In this document: piece after piece, positions 5,812 to 7,454 of the stretch
Position numbering within the stretch: position 1 is the stretch's first letter
Layout: every line of letters begins with the position of its first letter
Assembly: GCA_026400425.1 (NCBI GenBank)
Contig: JAPLPC010000052.1
Span: 1 to 7,454, forward strand
From: Hyphomicrobiales bacterium
Lineage (GTDB): Bacteria > Pseudomonadota > Alphaproteobacteria > Rhizobiales > Xanthobacteraceae
Length of the DNA stretch: 7,454 bases
Reading direction: 5' to 3'
Position numbers and translations under genes: made by a program
The notes under the pieces: model-generated
Seen by the model: the letters and a program-made list of their open reading frames with translations, nothing else
Told to the model about the DNA's origin: nothing
Databases searched by the model: none

Positions 5812-7454
5812 ATGACGGATTTGGTGGCGGGTCAAGGCCTCGGCAACCCGAGCGGCGGCGGCTTCAGCTTCGGCAAGGTCAAGACCGCCGTACTGCGCGG
5901 CGATATCGCCCTCGCCTTCGGCGTCCTGGTCATCCTCATTGTTCTGATCATGCCGCTGCCGGCATTCATGCTGGACGTGTTCCTGGCGATTTCGATCACC
6001 ATGTCGGTGCTGATCCTGATGACGGCGCTGTTCACCCAGACGCCGCTGGAATTCTCGTCGTTCCCGACCGTACTGCTGATCTCGACCATGCTGCGGCTGT
6101 CGCTGAATCTGGCCTCGACCCGCCTGATCCTGTCGCATGGCCATGAGGGCACCGCGGCGGCCGGCCATGTCATCGAGGCGTTCGGCCATTTCGTGATGGG
6201 CGGCAACTTCGTCATCGGCGTCGTGGTGTTCGCCATCCTGCTGATCGTGAACTTCATCGTCATCACCAAGGGTTCGGGCCGCATCGCCGAAGTCGCCGCG
6301 CGCTTCCAGCTCGATTCGATGCCCGGCAAGCAGATGGCGATCGACGCCGATCTCTCCGCCGGACTGATCGACGAAGCCACCGCCAAAGCACGCCGCAAGG
6401 ATCTCGAAGACGAAAGCGGCTTCTTCGGCGCCATGGACGGTGCCTCGAAATTCGTCCGCGGCGATGCCATTGCCGGCCTGCTGATCACTGCCATCAACGT
6501 GATCGGCGGCATCATCATCGGCGTCGCCCAGCAGGGCATGCCGTTCTCCGAAGCCGGTCGCACTTATACGTTGCTGACCGTCGGCGACGGCCTCGTCACC
6601 CAGGTGCCGGCGCTGATCGTGTCCACGGCCGCGGGCCTGCTGGTGTCGAAGGCGGGCATCACCGGCGCCGCCGACAAGACCTTGTTCAAGCAATTCTCGG
6701 GCTATCCGCAGGCGCTGGGCATGTCGGCAGGCGTGATGTTCACGCTGGCGCTGCTGCCGGGTATTCCGATGCTGCCCTTCCTTGCGCTTGGCGGCGGCTC
6801 GGCCTGGCTCGCTTTCAGCGCCAGCAAACGCAACAAGGCCAACAAAGATGCAGCGGCACAACAGGGTGTCCCGGCGCCAGGCAGCCCTGCCGCCGCAGCG
6901 GCCGCGCAGGCGGCACAGGCCGCCGCCGAAGAACCGATCTCCGCTTCGCTGAAGATCGACGATCTCAAGATCGAACTCGGTTACGCGCTGCTGCCGCTGG
7001 TCAACGGCCCGGACGGTACCGATCGCCTGACCGAACAGATCAAGGCGCTGCGCAAGTCGCTGGCCGTCGAGATGGGTTTTGTGATGCCATCGGTGCGCAT
7101 CCTCGACAACGTCCAGCTCGAAGCCAACACTTACGTCATCAAGATCAAGGAAGTCGAAGCCGGCACCGGCCGCATCTGGCCGAACCAGTTCATGGTCATG
7201 GACCCCGGCGGCGCCCAGGTGACCGTGCCCGGCATCCACACCACCGAGCCGACATTCGGCCTGCCCGCCACCTGGATCGACGCGGCGCTGAAAGAAGAAG
7301 CCTCGCTGAAGGGCTATACGGTGGTGGATGCAGCGACCGTGCTGTCGACACATCTGACCGAACTGCTCAAGGGCAACATGGCGGATCTGTTGTCCTATGG
7401 CGAAGTGCAGAAACTGCTCAAGGATCTGCCGAAAGAACAGGGCGAACTCGTCAA
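5812..7454 (+). CDS. flhA: Flagellar biosynthesis protein FlhA, C-terminus cut by the window edge
   Basis: The frame runs from the ATG at 5812 to the right edge with 547 complete codons; FlhA is normally near 700 residues, so about 150 are missing. GGGGAAG (5797-5803) provides the ribosome binding site. FlhA is the large inner-membrane subunit of the flagellar type III export gate; it uses the proton motive force and docks export substrates and chaperones. Helices lie near 32-50, 54-75, 84-106, 124-151, 216-240, 257-278, 298-318 and 320-336. The FHIPEP-family hallmark LRLSLNLASTRLIL lies at 94-107. The conserved cytoplasmic loop between helices 4 and 5 contains MPGKQMAIDADLSAGLID (170-187) with its conserved acidic residues, and DESGFFGAMDGASKFVRGDA (200-219). 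An Ala/Pro/Gln-rich linker (345-376) joins the membrane part to the cytoplasmic domain, which starts near 378 and includes NQFMVMDPGG (458-467). CtrA-like boxes upstream suggest cell-cycle control. Confidence 0.97.
   Translation, partial: MTDLVAGQGLGNPSGGGFSFGKVKTAVLRGDIALAFGVLVILIVLIMPLPAFMLDVFLAISITMSVLILMTALFTQTPLEFSSFPTVLLISTMLRLSLNLASTRLILSHGHEGTAAAGHVIEAFGHFVMGGNFVIGVVVFAILLIVNFIVITKGSGRIAEVAARFQLDSMPGKQMAIDADLSAGLIDEATAKARRKDLEDESGFFGAMDGASKFVRGDAIAGLLITAINVIGGIIIGVAQQGMPFSEAGRTYTLLTVGDGLVTQVPALIVSTAAGLLVSKAGITGAADKTLFKQFSGYPQALGMSAGVMFTLALLPGIPMLPFLALGGGSAWLAFSASKRNKANKDAAAQQGVPAPGSPAAAAAAQAAQAAAEEPISASLKIDDLKIELGYALLPLVNGPDGTDRLTEQIKALRKSLAVEMGFVMPSVRILDNVQLEANTYVIKIKEVEAGTGRIWPNQFMVMDPGGAQVTVPGIHTTEPTFGLPATWIDAALKEEASLKGYTVVDAATVLSTHLTELLKGNMADLLSYGEVQKLLKDLPKEQGELV

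Noticed and set aside
5632..7353. 573-codon open frame on the minus strand across flhA
   Set aside because: It is antisense to an unmistakable FlhA. Its product is Arg/Gly/Asp/Gln/His-rich low-information sequence typical of the mirrored third-position GC pattern.

Overview
The window is ordinary chromosomal DNA from a GC-rich bacterium, most likely an alphaproteobacterium of the Hyphomicrobiales (Bradyrhizobium/Rhodopseudomonas/Afipia-like). This rests on codon use, the style of the FlhA and DUF3772 channel proteins, TTAACC-type (CtrA-like) boxes before a flagellar gene, and EcfG-like promoter motifs beside a CsbD-like stress gene. The genus is inference. I see no phage, transposon, CRISPR array, tRNA or rRNA.

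Layout from left to right: (1) 1-1682, minus strand, a DUF3772-containing MscS-type mechanosensitive channel whose C-terminal pore half lies beyond the left edge. (2) 1683-2284, about 600 bases with no convincing gene; it ends in a long composite inverted repeat at 2229-2266. (3) 2285-2707, minus strand, a small two-helix membrane protein of unknown function. (4) A 142-base divergent promoter region carrying two near-consensus EcfG-type promoters back to back. (5) 2850-3035, plus strand, a 61-residue CsbD-like stress protein followed by a textbook terminator. (6) 3202-4125, plus strand, a cation diffusion facilitator (CDF) homologue whose usual transport-site metal ligands are mostly replaced. 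(7) 4129-5436, minus strand, an MFS transporter, tail to tail with the CDF gene and only 3 bases away. (8) 5437-5811, a divergent intergenic region with a CtrA-like box array and an AT-centred palindrome. (9) 5812-7454, plus strand, flhA, the export-gate subunit of the flagellar type III secretion apparatus, cut by the right edge.

The genes do not form one pathway. Three small themes can be read: envelope and osmotic protection (DUF3772 channel, small membrane protein, CsbD-like protein, the last two plausibly co-induced by the general stress sigma factor), membrane transport (CDF and MFS genes), and flagellar assembly under probable cell-cycle (CtrA) control. I found no convincing undescribed system. 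The best leads are the divergent stress-promoter pair, the CtrA-like array before flhA, and the ligand-poor CDF protein. The two edge genes are open at the window ends, and each is overlapped by long spurious antisense reading frames.
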